Assembly: GCA_004193205.1 (NCBI GenBank)
Contig: RZUM01000001.1
Location: 186,001-250,000 of the forward strand
DNA: 64,000 nucleotides
Reading direction: 5' to 3'
From: Gordonia sediminis
Lineage (GTDB): Bacteria; Actinomycetota; Actinomycetes; Mycobacteriales; Mycobacteriaceae
Shown: one piece after another, positions 53,833 to 62,165 of the stretch
How the letters are laid out: the number at the start of each line of letters is the position of its first letter
How positions within the stretch are numbered: position 1 is the stretch's first letter
The notes under the pieces: generated by a model
What the model was told of the DNA's origin: nothing
Databases searched by the model: none
The model's input: only the letters and a program-made list of their open reading frames with translations
Made by a program: the position numbers and the translations under genes

Positions 53833-55134
53833 TCAGAACTTCCCGTCGAGGAACTCCGCATAAGCCGGCAGGTCGAGCTGTCCGTGTCCGGACAGACCGA
53901 TCACCACGACCTCTTCCTTGTCGCTGTCGGCCACATGTGCCGCACAGGCGGCGATGGCGTGGGTGGACTCGGGTGCGGGCACGATCCCCTGGGCACGGGC
54001 GAATTGCACACCCGCCGCGAAGGCGTCGTGCTGGCTGACGGCGAGACCCTCGACGAGGCCGAGCTCGACGGTGTGGCTCAGCGCCGGGGCCATGCCGTGG
54101 TAGCGCAGGCCACCGGCGTGGATCGGGTCGGGTACGAAATCCATACCGAGGGTGTGCATCTTGAGCAACGGGGTGAGCCCCGCGACATCACCGTGGTCGT
54201 AGCGGTACTCACCTTGGGTGATCGACGGGCACGCGGCGGGCTCGGCCGCCACGATGCGCGGGTTCGATCGGCCGTGGATCTTCTCCCGCAGGAACGGGAA
54301 CGACAGCCCACCGAGGTTGGAACCACCACCGGCGCAACCGAACACGATATCGGCGCCATCCGGTTCGACGGCATAGAGCTGCTCGACGGCCTCTTGGCCG
54401 ATGACGCTCTGGTGCAGCACCACATGGTTGAGCACACTGCCGAGTGCGTAGCGGGTATCCGGGTCCGCGGCAGCCATCTCGACCGCCTCGCTGACCGCCA
54501 TGCCGAGGCTGCCGGTGGTGTTGGGGTCCTTGGCGAGCATCGCCCGGCCCGACTCGGTCAGGTCCGACGGCGACGGATGCAGGGTGCCGCCGTAGGTCCG
54601 GATCAGGAAGCCTCGGTAGGGCTTGGAATCGTAGGAGGCGCGGACCTGCCACACCTCGACGTCGATGCCGAACTGGGCGCCTGCGAACGCGAGCGCGCTA
54701 CCCCACTGACCGGCGCCGGTCTCGGTGGTCAGTCTGCGCACCCCGTCGATGCTGTTGTAGTAGGCCTGCGCGACCGCGGAATTGGTCTTGTGGCTGCCGA
54801 CCGGGCTGACACCCTCGTACTTCACGTAGATGTGCGCGCGGGTGTTCAGCGCTTGCTCGAACCGGCGAGCGCGGATCAGCGGGGAGGGCCGCCACATCCG
54901 GTAGATCTCCCGCACCGGCTCCGGGATCTCGATGTAGGGCTCGGCGGAAACCTCCTGCGCGATCAGACCGGCCGGGAACAGCGCGGCGAGGTCCTCGGGC
55001 CCGACCGGCTCCTTGGTGCCCGGATGCAGATGCGGCGGGATCGGGGTGTCGAGCTCGGCGGCGAGGTTGTACCAATGGGTGGGCACTCCCACGGTGACCA
55101 GATCCGGGTTGGTTGCGTCCACGTTCATCGTCAT
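53833..55134 (-). CDS. Tryptophan synthase beta-like enzyme, TrpB2 type
   Basis: This fold-type II PLP enzyme of about 433 residues can join indole and serine to make tryptophan, or acts on related substrates. It has the extended N-terminus of the TrpB2 group, the PLP lysine in SPVGSHKTNSAVAQAYY, the phosphate cup GCAGGGSNLGGL and the GEYRYDHGDVAGLTPLLKMHTLG segment (in part). No trpA or other trp gene is adjacent, so it is a stand-alone copy, perhaps for indole salvage. ATG at 55134 or 55146 are both possible starts. Confidence 0.9.
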   Translation of the reverse strand: MTMNVDATNPDLVTVGVPTHWYNLAAELDTPIPPHLHPGTKEPVGPEDLAALFPAGLIAQEVSAEPYIEIPEPVREIYRMWRPSPLIRARRFEQALNTRAHIYVKYEGVSPVGSHKTNSAVAQAYYNSIDGVRRLTTETGAGQWGSALAFAGAQFGIDVEVWQVRASYDSKPYRGFLIRTYGGTLHPSPSDLTESGRAMLAKDPNTTGSLGMAVSEAVEMAAADPDTRYALGSVLNHVVLHQSVIGQEAVEQLYAVEPDGADIVFGCAGGGSNLGGLSFPFLREKIHGRSNPRIVAAEPAACPSITQGEYRYDHGDVAGLTPLLKMHTLGMDFVPDPIHAGGLRYHGMAPALSHTVELGLVEGLAVSQHDAFAAGVQFARAQGIVPAPESTHAIAACAAHVADSDKEEVVVIGLSGHGQLDLPAYAEFLDGKF

Positions 55135-55215
55135 GCTGACCACCATAAACCGTGCCGAAAATCGACGGCAGGCGGTTGGAGGACAGGTCCGACGGCTTGG
55201 TTGTGCGTATGGTCA

Positions 55216-55881
55216 TCAGCCCGGTAAGCGGTATTCCTGTCTCGGTCGCCCGGTCGTCCCGTATTGCAGCGACATGACCAGCCGGCCGGTCGAGACCAGG
55301 TGGGCGAGGTGTCGTCGGGCCGTCGCCGGGGAGACCCCGACCGCCTGGGACACCTGATCGGCGAACAGCGGGCCGTCGGTGGCGGTGAACAGGTCGAGTA
55401 TGCGTTGCTCGGTGTGGCCGCCGGCTTCTGGACGGTCGGAGGCGCGCGTGCCGAAGCGCAGCGCCGAGAGTGCCGAGTCGACGGCGTGCTGATCGACGTG
55501 TTCGGCGGCCAGGACCCGCCGGTACTGGGCATACCCGGCGAGGCGGCGGGCCAGTTCGGTGTCGTCGAAGGGTTTGATGAGGTACGCCAGCGCACCCGCC
55601 CGCATCGCGGTCCGTACGGCCGCGGCGTCGGTCTCCGCGCCCACGATGAACACGTCGCACGCCAGTTCTGAAACCAGGTCGATACCGGACCCGTCGGGCA
55701 GATAGACGTCGAGCAACGCGAGGTCGATGGCGTCACCGCGATCGGCCATGGCGGCCCGGGCGGCGGCCACACTGCCCGCCCGTGCGACCACGCGGAAGCC
55801 CCGCACGGCCTCGACGATGTTCGTGTGCAGCGCGGCCACCCGGAAATCGTCGTCGACGATGAGGACGCCGAGGTCGGTCAT
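55216..55881 (-). CDS. Response regulator, CitB/DcuR family
   Basis: The 221-residue regulator has a receiver domain (VLIVDDDFRVAALH, phospho-acceptor Asp in LALLDVYLPDGSG, Lys in YLIKPFD) and a C-terminal helix-turn-helix (FADQVSQAVGVSPATARRHL). It overlaps the histidine kinase stop by 4 bases (ATGA) and follows a CitM-type transporter, so it probably activates uptake of citrate or another di- or tricarboxylate. GGAGGGAG precedes the ATG at 55881. The frame to 55992 is arginine-rich and not real. Confidence 0.9.
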   Translation of the reverse strand: MTDLGVLIVDDDFRVAALHTNIVEAVRGFRVVARAGSVAAARAAMADRGDAIDLALLDVYLPDGSGIDLVSELACDVFIVGAETDAAAVRTAMRAGALAYLIKPFDDTELARRLAGYAQYRRVLAAEHVDQHAVDSALSALRFGTRASDRPEAGGHTEQRILDLFTATDGPLFADQVSQAVGVSPATARRHLAHLVSTGRLVMSLQYGTTGRPRQEYRLPG

Positions 55882-57539
55882 CGCACTCCCTCCATCACCC
55901 CGGGCAGCCGGACCACCAGCACGGCCCCGCCCCCGTCTCCGCTGCCCCCGTCTCCCCTGCCCCCGTCTCCTCCACCTGGGTCCGCCACCCATATGTCTCC
56001 GCCGATCCGCCGGGCGATCTGGCGGGACAGGGCCAGTCCCATACCCCGGCCACCGGGCACAGCGGTGTCGGTCTTGGTCGTCACACCTTCGTCGAACACC
56101 CTCGACGGATCGTCGAAGGCGATCCCGGGCCCCGAGTCGGCGACCGTGATCAGCAGGTCGTCGGCGTCGGTGATGACCTCTACCTCGACGACACCGGACA
56201 CCTCGGGCCGCTCATCGGACACCCCCGGGGTGCAGGCATCAATCGCGTTGTCCACCAGGTTTCCCAGCACGGTCGTCACCACCACCGGATCGGCGAGCCC
56301 ACCATCGACCCAGGTCTGCTCGCCGATACGCAGCACGACACCGCGTTCGCGGGCATGCGCGGCCTTCGCGTCGAGGAACGACTGCAGATGAGGTTCATGG
56401 ATGTTGTCGAGGCCGTCGAGGCGTGCGGTGTGCCCGGTCCCGGTGACCTCCTCGAGGTAGGCCAGCGCCTCGTCGGTGTGTCCGTGCCGCAGCAGCCCGG
56501 CGAGCACGTGCATCCGGTTGGCCGTCTCGTGGCGGTGGGCGCGCAGTGCGGTGCTCATCGCGCGGATCGATTCCACCTCGCGGCTGAGATGTTCGACATC
56601 GGTCCGGTCGATCACCGACAGCACCATACCGAGGTCACGGCCGTCGGCCTCGACCGTGTGTGAGCTGACCAGCACGACCCGGTCACCGACGGTGGCCGCG
56701 ATGGGTTCGGGGGTTGGTCGGGCCAGGACACCGCGCACCCGGGGGCTCAGCCCCAGCTCGTCGACACGAGCACCGACCGGATCGGCGAGGTCCAGCAGGC
56801 TGCGGGCGGTGTCGTTGGCGACCCGGACGACACCGCCCGCATCGACGGCGAGGACGCCATCGGCCATCGAATGCAGCACGGCCCGTTGTTCGCGGACGAG
56901 TTCGGACAGCTCATCGGGTTCGAGGCCCAGGGTCAGCCGCCGCCACCGCCGGGCCAGCAGCATCGAGCCGATCGCACCCACGGCCAACGCGGCCAGCCCG
57001 AGGATGGTGGTGGCGATGACGTCGCCCCGGGTCTCGTCAGCCAGCTTGGCGGTCGACACCCCGACGCTGACGAAACCCACGACCCGCCCGTGGTCGAAGA
57101 CCGGTACCTTGGCGCGCACCGACTCGCCGAGCGTTCCCCGATCGGTGCTCACCTCCTCCTCGCCGGCGAGCGCGGTCGACGGATCGGTCGACACATGCCT
57201 CGCGAGTTCGGCGGTGTCCGGGTGCGCGAGGCGCAGGCCCTGATCGTTGCCGATGACCACGAACAGGGCCCCCGTACGCCGCTGCACGGCGGCGGCCTCA
57301 GCCTGCAGCGGCCCGGTCGCGAGCACGGCCGCATCCAGCGACCCGTCGTCGTGGGCCGCAACCTCGGTCTGGACCTGCTCGTCGGCCGCGACCGACTGCG
57401 CGATGGCGAGCGCCCGCTGGGCGTACTCGTCGCGGACACGGTCGTCGGTGCCGGAGATCACCAGCCCGAAACCGACGCCGAGGCTGACCGCGATGACGGC
57501 GAGCTGCAGGAGCAGAACCTGCGTTCGCAAACGCACCAT
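55878..57539 (-). CDS. Sensor histidine kinase, CitA/DcuS type
   Basis: The 553-residue kinase has two transmembrane helices (about 8-28 and 175-195) flanking an extracellular PASTA-like or PAS sensor domain of about 145 residues. A cytoplasmic PAS domain follows, then a SPOB-type dimerisation helix with the phospho-His in LRAHRHETANRMHVLAGLL and an HATPase with NLVDNAIDAC and GRGMGLALSRQIA. Such kinases sense extracellular di- and tricarboxylates. Near the C-terminus the ATPase is interrupted by a Gly/Asp-rich repeat (GGGDGGRGDGGSGDGGG) encoded by a short tandem DNA repeat. Confidence 0.9.
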   Translation of the reverse strand: MVRLRTQVLLLQLAVIAVSLGVGFGLVISGTDDRVRDEYAQRALAIAQSVAADEQVQTEVAAHDDGSLDAAVLATGPLQAEAAAVQRRTGALFVVIGNDQGLRLAHPDTAELARHVSTDPSTALAGEEEVSTDRGTLGESVRAKVPVFDHGRVVGFVSVGVSTAKLADETRGDVIATTILGLAALAVGAIGSMLLARRWRRLTLGLEPDELSELVREQRAVLHSMADGVLAVDAGGVVRVANDTARSLLDLADPVGARVDELGLSPRVRGVLARPTPEPIAATVGDRVVLVSSHTVEADGRDLGMVLSVIDRTDVEHLSREVESIRAMSTALRAHRHETANRMHVLAGLLRHGHTDEALAYLEEVTGTGHTARLDGLDNIHEPHLQSFLDAKAAHARERGVVLRIGEQTWVDGGLADPVVVTTVLGNLVDNAIDACTPGVSDERPEVSGVVEVEVITDADDLLITVADSGPGIAFDDPSRVFDEGVTTKTDTAVPGGRGMGLALSRQIARRIGGDIWVADPGGGDGGRGDGGSGDGGGAVLVVRLPGVMEGVR

Positions 57540-57574
57540 GCGGTCAGCCTAGGTCGGGTCGACAGGCGATCAGG

Positions 57575-59065
57575 TCAGAACGGAATCGCGCCGACGAGGC
57601 AGCCGACGCCCAACATCACCAGGGACACCACGGCCGCGCGCCACAGGACCTTGCGGTGATGATCGGCCAGCGACACCCCGGCCAGCGCGACCAGCAGCAG
57701 GATGGCCGGCACCAGTGGGGACTGCATGTGCACCGTCTGGCCGGTGATCGAGGCGCGTGCCATCTCGGCCGGATCGATGCCGTAGCGGGTCGCGGTCTCC
57801 GACAGCACGGGCAGCACGCCGTAGTAGAACGCGTCGTTGCTCATCAGGAAGGTGAGCGGCAGCGACAGCACCCCGACGACGACGGCCATGTGCGGACCCA
57901 TCCAGTCCGGAATGCCGTCTGCCAGCCAGTGCGCGATCGCGTCCACCATTCCGGTGCCGTTGAAGACACCGGTGAGCACCGCCGCCGCGAGCACCATCGC
58001 CACCACCGACACGATGCTCGACGAGTGGCGGGTGATCGCCTCCTGCTGATCTTTCACATGCGGGAAGTTGACGGCCAGCGCGATGCCGGCGGCGATCATG
58101 AACAGCACCGGGATGGAAATGACGTCGAGTCCGAGGACTGCGAGCAGCCCGACGGTCAGCCCGGTATTGACCCAGAACAGCTTGGGCCGCAACGTGGCAC
58201 GGTTCGGGTCGAGCACACCGGTGAACGTCGTCTCGCCGTCCTCGTTGTACTCCTCGACATGCAGGTCGCGCGTCGAGGTGTCATCGTCGTTCGACCCGGC
58301 GGAACCGGTTCCGGCCGAACCGGTTCGAGGGGTGCCGCGCCCGGTGCGTCCGAAGCGGCGGGTCTTGCCGGGGACATCGGTACCGGAACCGCCACCGGCG
58401 GCCACGAGGACTTCTTCGCGCGGCATCAGGATGGACTCCTTGATCTCGATGCGCCCGATCCGGCGACGCTCCATGACACCGAGGTGCAGCGCAAAGAGCA
58501 GGACGACGATGAGGGCGACGATCAGTGCCGGGACCATGGGCAGGAACACCGCGTTCGTCTCGATCTCGAGTGCGCTCGCGGCGCGGGCCGTCGGGCCACC
58601 CCACGGCAGGATGTTCATGGTGCCGTTGGCCAACCCGGCGACGACGGTCAGCACCACCGGGCTCACACCCAGCTTCAGATACAGCGGCAACAGTGCGGCG
58701 GTGGTGATGATGAAGGTCGTGGAGCCGTCGCCGTCGAGGGAGACGACGGCGGCCAGCACCGCGGTGCCGACCACCAGACGCGCCGGGTCGTTGCGGACCA
58801 TGCGGACCACGAACCGCACGATCGGGTCGAAGAGACCCACGTCGATCATGATGCCGAAGAAGATGATCGCGAAGAACAGCATCGCCGCCGTAGGCGCGAG
58901 TTCTTTGATGCCGTCCTTGATCATGTCGCTGATGTCGAGACCCGCACCGGCGAACAAGCCGAACGCGACCGGCACCAGGATCAGCGCGACCACCGGGGTC
59001 GCGCGTTTGGTGATGATCAGGAACATGAAGGTGGCCACCATACCGAGGCCGAGTGCTACCAACAT
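57575..59065 (-). CDS. CitMHS-family citrate (metal-citrate):H+ symporter
   Basis: The 496-residue carrier has about eleven to twelve helices and the CitM marks ATFMFLIITKRATPVVALILVPVAFG (in part), VVSLDGDGSTTFIITTAALLPLY, GLANGTMNILPWGGPTARAA and a late TFLMSNDAFYYGVLPVL. It probably imports citrate with Mg2+ or Ca2+. A charged cytoplasmic loop of about 90 residues in the middle holds a Gly/Ser/Thr-rich segment. It is the first gene before the sensor kinase and regulator, the usual arrangement for induced citrate uptake. ATG at 59065 is the start; the 59119 frame adds 18 residues. Confidence 0.9.
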   Translation of the reverse strand: MLVALGLGMVATFMFLIITKRATPVVALILVPVAFGLFAGAGLDISDMIKDGIKELAPTAAMLFFAIIFFGIMIDVGLFDPIVRFVVRMVRNDPARLVVGTAVLAAVVSLDGDGSTTFIITTAALLPLYLKLGVSPVVLTVVAGLANGTMNILPWGGPTARAASALEIETNAVFLPMVPALIVALIVVLLFALHLGVMERRRIGRIEIKESILMPREEVLVAAGGGSGTDVPGKTRRFGRTGRGTPRTGSAGTGSAGSNDDDTSTRDLHVEEYNEDGETTFTGVLDPNRATLRPKLFWVNTGLTVGLLAVLGLDVISIPVLFMIAAGIALAVNFPHVKDQQEAITRHSSSIVSVVAMVLAAAVLTGVFNGTGMVDAIAHWLADGIPDWMGPHMAVVVGVLSLPLTFLMSNDAFYYGVLPVLSETATRYGIDPAEMARASITGQTVHMQSPLVPAILLLVALAGVSLADHHRKVLWRAAVVSLVMLGVGCLVGAIPF

Positions 59066-59238
59066 TGTCGTGCTCTTTTCTGCGTGTGGGGAACGGCCGG
59101 GGCCCGTGCCATCTCGCACGTTGCGGCCGTTACAGAGGAAGTCTTCGGGTAAGCCACATCACAGTCACGCTTGTGCGCATTAGTCGTCTTTTGCGCATTT
59201 CGCTCACGCTCCTTCCCCGCTGACCGTGCTTCCTCCCG

Positions 59239-60285
59239 AAGATCGAGAAGGCGCCCCAACCGCCGATCGAGTAGGCACCGAGCTCGCCACCCCAACCGCT
59301 GATCGAGTAGGCACCGAGCCCCACCGCTGATCGAGTAGGCACCGAGCTCGCGAGGCGCCGTATCGAGATCACCCCTCGCACTACCGAAGTGGCCTCGATA
59401 CGCCACTCGGCTAGCGCCTCGCAGCTACTCGACCAGCAGAAAAAAGCCCCACCGCTGATCGAGCAGGCACCAAGCCCCACCGCTGATCGAGTAGGCACCG
59501 AGCCTGCGAGGCGCCGTATCGAGATCACCTCCCGCACTACCGAAGTGGCCTCGATACGCCACTCGGCTAGCGCCTCGCAGCTACTCGACCAGCAGAAAAA
59601 AGCCCCACCGCTGATCGAGCAGGCACCAAGCCCCACCGCTGATCGAGTAGGCACCGAGCTCGCGAGGCGCCGTATCGAGATCACCTCCCGCACTACCCAA
59701 GTGGCCTCGATACGCCACTCGGCTAGCGCCTCGCAGCTACTCGACCAGCAGAAAAAAGGCCCCACCGCTGATCGAGCAGGCACCGCGCTCGCCACCCCAA
59801 CCGCTGATCGAGTAGGCACCGAGCCTGCGAGGCGCCGTATCGAGATCACCCCTCGCACTACCGAAGTGGCCTCGATACGCCACTCGGCTAGCGCCTCGCA
59901 GCTACTCGACCAGCAGAAAAAAGCCCCACCGCCGATCGAGCAGGCACCAAGCCCAACCGCTGATCGAGTAGGCACCGAGCCTGCGAGGCGCCGTATCGAG
60001 ATCACCCCTCGCACTACCCAAGTGGCCTCGATACGCCACTCGGCTAGCGCCTCGCAGCTACTCGACCAGCAGAAAAAAGCCCCACCGCCGATCGAGCAGG
60101 CACCAAGCCCAACCGCTGGTCGAGTAGCCACCGAGCCCCCAAGGGCGAGGCGGCGTATCGAGGCCACCGCCAAGTGATCTCGATACGCCACTCACTCCGT
60201 TCGCGGCTACTCGATCAGCGGTAGGGACATCGCAGCTACTCGACCAGCAGAAAAGCCAACCGCTCATCGAGTAGCAGAAAAAGCC
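59239..60285. repeat. Tandem 156-bp array of the GATCGAG/CTCGATAC inverted repeat
   Basis: Full units start with GTGGCCTCGATACGCCACTC at 59389, 59545, 59701, 59866 and 60022, spaced 156, 156, 165 and 156 bp. Truncated copies lie on each side. Each unit contains a 45-50 bp element and its imperfect inverse, separated by CAGCAGAAAAAAGCCCC. The whole gap between the citM and dinB genes (59066-60288) is filled by this array and I see no gene in it. Because 156 is a multiple of three, long false reading frames cross it on both strands. Confidence 0.93.
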
Positions 60286-60288
60286 CGC

Positions 60289-61497
60289 TCAGTCCGGGAG
60301 CATCGGTGCGTCGTCGCCGTGATGACGCCCGACGAGGACCGCGCGGGTGACCGCGTCGCGGCCGAACCGGTTTCGTAGCTGGTCCATCGCGATGTCGAGG
60401 TCGGCGCCGTGGTCGGTCTCGAACGGCAGCGCGAGCTGGACGGCGTTGTGGTCGTCGAGGTTGGTCAGCGACAGTCCGATCAGTGTGCATCCACGGTCGC
60501 GGATGGTCGGCATCGCGTCGTCGAGCAGCCCGCGCGCAACGGCCATGATGATGTCGGTGCGGTCGGTGGACTCGAGGAACGAGCGCGACCGGGTTGCCCG
60601 GCCGAAGTCGTCGAACCGCAGACGCAGCACGACGGTGCGGCAGACGCGGTCGGCGCCACGCAGCCGCTTGCCGAGCCGTTCGACGATCGCGAGGAGCGTC
60701 GCCTCGATGTCGGCCTCGGATTTCGGGCGTCGCCCCATCGCCCGCTGCGACCCGATCGATCGTCGTCGTCGGCCGGTCTCGACACGGCGCGGGTCGCGGG
60801 CCATCGACAGCGCATACAGGTGACGGCCGGAGCCCGGGCCGAGCAGCGAACTCAGACCGCGCTCGCCGAATCCGGCGAGGTCACCGACGGTGGCAATCCC
60901 GGCGTCGGCGAGTTTCGCCTCGGTGACCGCCCCGACCCCCCACAGTCGGCGTACCGGAAGCGGATGGAGGAACTCGAGCTCGGTGCCCGGCGCAACCTCG
61001 ATGAGTCCGTCCGGTTTGGCGACCGCGCTGGCGACCTTGGCGAGGAACTTGGTGCGGGCGATGCCGACGGTGATCGGCAGCCCTACCTCGGTGGCGACGC
61101 GCTCGCGGAGCCGGGTGGCGATCTCGACGGGTGTCCCACTGATCCGCCGCAGCCCGCCGACATCCATGAACGCCTCGTCGACCGAGATGCCCTCGACGAC
61201 GGGTGTGGTGTCGTCGAAGATTTCGAACACCGCTTTGCTGGCGTCCATGTAGGCGTCGAACCGTGGCTTGACGACGACCGCTCGCGGACACAACGCCAGC
61301 GCCTCACGCCCCGGCATCGGGGTCCGCACGCCGAAGGCCTTTGCCTCGTAGCTGGCGGCGAGCACCACCCCACCGCCGACGATGACCGGACGCCCCCGCA
61401 GCGCCGGATTGTCGCGCTGCTCCACCGACGCATAGAAGGAGTCGAGGTCGGCGTGCATGATCGTCGCCTCCGACCGCTCCCTCCGCTCGATCCGCAT
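60289..61497 (-). CDS. dinB: DNA polymerase IV (Y family)
   Basis: This 402-residue translesion polymerase copies past damaged bases. The catalytic acidic residues appear in HADLDSFYASVEQ and ISVDEAFMDV, with AASYEAKAFGVRTPMPGREAL, a helix-hairpin-helix GVGAVTEAKLADAGIATVGDL and a little-finger domain. The C-terminus has no clear beta-clamp motif beyond LALPFE (QLALPF at about residue 358), which is the likely clamp-binding site. A LexA box lies directly upstream of the listed ATG. A GGAGG site favours an internal ATG at 61458, which would trim 13 residues. Confidence 0.93.
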   Translation of the reverse strand: MRIERRERSEATIMHADLDSFYASVEQRDNPALRGRPVIVGGGVVLAASYEAKAFGVRTPMPGREALALCPRAVVVKPRFDAYMDASKAVFEIFDDTTPVVEGISVDEAFMDVGGLRRISGTPVEIATRLRERVATEVGLPITVGIARTKFLAKVASAVAKPDGLIEVAPGTELEFLHPLPVRRLWGVGAVTEAKLADAGIATVGDLAGFGERGLSSLLGPGSGRHLYALSMARDPRRVETGRRRRSIGSQRAMGRRPKSEADIEATLLAIVERLGKRLRGADRVCRTVVLRLRFDDFGRATRSRSFLESTDRTDIIMAVARGLLDDAMPTIRDRGCTLIGLSLTNLDDHNAVQLALPFETDHGADLDIAMDQLRNRFGRDAVTRAVLVGRHHGDDAPMLPD

Positions 61498-61498
61498 A

Positions 61499-61510
61499 GA
61501 ACATATGTTC
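61499..61510. promoter_or_regulatory. LexA (SOS) box of dinB
   Basis: GAACATATGTTC is a perfect 12-bp palindrome fitting the actinobacterial SOS box GAAC-N4-GTTC. It starts two bases from the first dinB ATG, so LexA would cover the promoter. It lies in the divergent gap with the methyltransferase gene. Confidence 0.75.
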
Positions 61511-61541
61511 GCATGAGGGTCCGACAGGATACGGTCGAGTC

Positions 61542-62165
61542 ATGAGTGAGCACACACACGGCCACGCCCACGGCGACCTCGACGGCGCCGCGGAATGGGA
61601 CGAGCGCTATCGCAACGCGGATCGGCTGTGGACCGCCGACGTCAACCCCGCGCTGGTGGCCGAGGCGTCCGGCCTGCAGCCGGGCACGGCACTCGACGTC
61701 GGGTCCGGCGAGGGCGCCGACGCCCGCTGGCTCGCCGACCGCGGGTGGCAGGTGATCGCCGTCGACATCTCCCAGGTCGCCGTCGACCGAGCCCGCGCAA
61801 TCGATCCCCGCGACGCGATCACGTGGCTGCGCGTCGACGTCACCGTCGATGACATCCCCGGCCGCGACTTCGGCCTCGTCTCGCTGCACTACTTCCCGGT
61901 CGCGAAATCCGACGAAAAGACCGTGCGACGAATCCTCGGCGCCGTCGGCCCCGGCGGGCACCTGCTGATGGTGGCCCACGAGGCCGAGGGGGTGCGCGCC
62001 CACGGCCGCAACCCCGACGACTACTTCCAGCCCGACGACGTCGCGGCCCTACTCGACGACAACTGGACCGTGCTCACCCACGAGACCCGGGAACGCGGGG
62101 TCGCCGCGGGCGGCGGCGTGCACACCCACGACGTGGTGCTACACGCCCGCCGAAGCCATTCCTAA
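61542..62165 (+). CDS. Class I SAM-dependent methyltransferase
   Basis: The 207-residue protein has the SAM-binding motif I ALDVGSGEGADARWLADRG and motif II VIAVDIS, followed by WDERYRNADRLW at the N-terminus, which resembles tellurite-resistance TehB and thiopurine-type methyltransferases. A histidine-rich start (SEHTHGHAHG) may bind metal. The acceptor is not known. It is divergent from dinB across a 44-bp gap holding the LexA box, so it might be partly SOS-controlled. Its last 4 bases overlap the convergent GAF gene. Confidence 0.85.
   Translation: MSEHTHGHAHGDLDGAAEWDERYRNADRLWTADVNPALVAEASGLQPGTALDVGSGEGADARWLADRGWQVIAVDISQVAVDRARAIDPRDAITWLRVDVTVDDIPGRDFGLVSLHYFPVAKSDEKTVRRILGAVGPGGHLLMVAHEAEGVRAHGRNPDDYFQPDDVAALLDDNWTVLTHETRERGVAAGGGVHTHDVVLHARRSHS

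Noticed and set aside
59239-60285. CRISPR-like or coding interpretation of the 156-bp array, including long open frames on both strands (59130-60191 minus, 59389-60177 plus)
   Set aside because: The unit length is divisible by three, so open frames follow automatically. The predicted proteins are pure 52-residue repeats with no ribosome sites or homology marks, and there are no variable spacers.
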